A DNA stretch of 64,000 nt from an uncultured Carboxylicivirga sp. (GTDB lineage Bacteria; Bacteroidota; Bacteroidia; Bacteroidales; Marinilabiliaceae): the NCBI RefSeq assembly GCF_963668385.1, contig NZ_OY764327.1:5774724-5838723 (forward strand), read 5' to 3'. The notes below the pieces were generated by a model that was not told the origin of the DNA, made no database searches, and saw nothing but the letters and a program-made list of their open reading frames with translations. Both the position numbers and the translations under genes were made by a program. Positions within the stretch are counted from its first letter, which is position 1. Each line of letters begins with the position of its first letter. Below are positions 63,428 through 64,000 of this stretch, piece by piece.

Positions 63428-64000
63428 ATGAACACAAAAGAACGTAAAGACCTGGCCATTTGGGCTGTTGATTATGCAAAAAAACAAGGTGCATCCGAAG
63501 TTGCAGCTTCTGTATATAATTCCCGATCGGTTGAAATTGAAGTACGTGAACAAAAAATTGAAAAGATTAAGGAATCAACCACCAATGGTTTATCTCTTAA
63601 TATTTATCGCGATCACAAATATTCAGGTCATTCAACCAATAATTTAAGCAAAAACGATCTGCAAAAATTTATTAAAGAAGCAGTTGAAGCTACCAAGTAT
63701 CTAAGCCCTGATGATTATCGCGAATTACCCGATCCCTCTCTTTATCCCGAAAATTTGGAAAAAGATTTAAAAATTGAGGATCGTGATTATTTAAGTGTAT
63801 CTCCTGAAAAAAAAGTAAACATAGCAAAAGCAGTTGAAGAAGCGGCTCGTGCTCAAAGCGATAAAATTATTTCAGCAACCGGAGGTTATAGTGATGATTA
63901 TTCAGAAAGTGTAAAAGTTCACAGTAACGGTTTCGTTGGCGAACGCCTTTCAACCTCCTTTTGGGCTGGCGGCGAAGTAACTGTAAAAGATGAAGATGCA
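63428..64000 (+). CDS. tldE: TldE/PmbA-family protein, 3' truncated by window edge
   Basis: Starts at ATG 63428 and stays open for 191 codons to the window end. The N-terminal pattern AIWAVDYAKKQGASEVAASV, VEIEVREQKIEKIKESTTNG and SLNIYRDHKYSGHSTNNL matches PmbA/TldE. It lacks an export signal in the visible part, in contrast to its TldD partner. TldE is the non-catalytic partner of the TldD/E heterodimer. Confidence 0.9.
   Translation, partial: MNTKERKDLAIWAVDYAKKQGASEVAASVYNSRSVEIEVREQKIEKIKESTTNGLSLNIYRDHKYSGHSTNNLSKNDLQKFIKEAVEATKYLSPDDYRELPDPSLYPENLEKDLKIEDRDYLSVSPEKKVNIAKAVEEAARAQSDKIISATGGYSDDYSESVKVHSNGFVGERLSTSFWAGGEVTVKDEDA

Overview
The window reads as a chromosomal segment of a Bacteroidota bacterium. 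The evidence is AT-rich DNA, TAnnTTTG-type -7 promoter boxes close to several starts, few Shine-Dalgarno sites, and typical families: a TonB-dependent receptor, DUF4251, Bacteroidota-style BlaI/M56 pairs, bifunctional FTCD, a two-component propeller kinase, and TldD with an export signal. The gene mix and the REP-like repeats would fit a marine Bacteroidales/Marinilabiliales-type genome, but rank below phylum is a guess. Both edges cut genes: a methyl-accepting chemotaxis protein on the left and the TldE partner of TldD on the right.

Region by region. 1-2.5 kb: chemoreceptor tail and a DUF418 membrane protein. 2.6-8.2 kb: a complete minus-strand galactose (Leloir) operon, regulator-galT-galK-galM-gluP. 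It is headed by a NUDIX-winged-helix regulator whose catalytic Nudix residues are lost, with an operator-like inverted repeat over its promoter. 9.4-15.3 kb: a TonB-dependent receptor followed by a YfiR-domain histidine kinase, a single receiver and a receiver-kinase hybrid, apparently one signalling operon. 15.5-31 kb: housekeeping and envelope genes (hflKC, NhaC-type antiporter, tRNA-Thr, tRNA-Gly, serB, tcdA, M1 aminopeptidase, YitT, TruC-like synthase) and a divergent pair of lipid A deacylase-like outer-membrane proteins (LpxR-like and PagL-like). 31-40 kb: a very large propeller sensor kinase, a NUDIX hydrolase, an AraC-GyrI regulator, a GH-A-like lipoprotein, SRPBCC and Crp/Fnr genes.

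40.3-48.3 kb is the accessory, repeat-rich part. Four unrelated single-gene units lie in one orientation. Each has its stop codon in or beside a GTTRGC-type boundary motif and the inverted version of that motif just upstream of its start. The spacers between them are imperfect palindromes, so the layout resembles integron cassettes, but no integrase is present and the core does not match classical attC. REP-like double hairpins sit beside or inside these spacers. Next come a 19-unit 21-bp periodic array behind a small gene, and a compound 102-153 bp tandem repeat that flanks ltrA on both sides.

48.3-64 kb: hutI and ftcD (histidine degradation), a soluble multi-PAS kinase bracketed by repeated hairpins, a free-standing ThrRS-type editing domain, a blaI-blaR1 pair with an adjacent decayed copy of blaR1 and tandem operator dyads, an amidase, a nucleotidyltransferase and tldD/tldE.

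The strongest candidates for something undescribed are the cassette-like array with its hairpin boundaries, the 21-bp heptad-encoding array, and the repeats enclosing ltrA. All assignments come from reading motifs and layout; no database search was possible.
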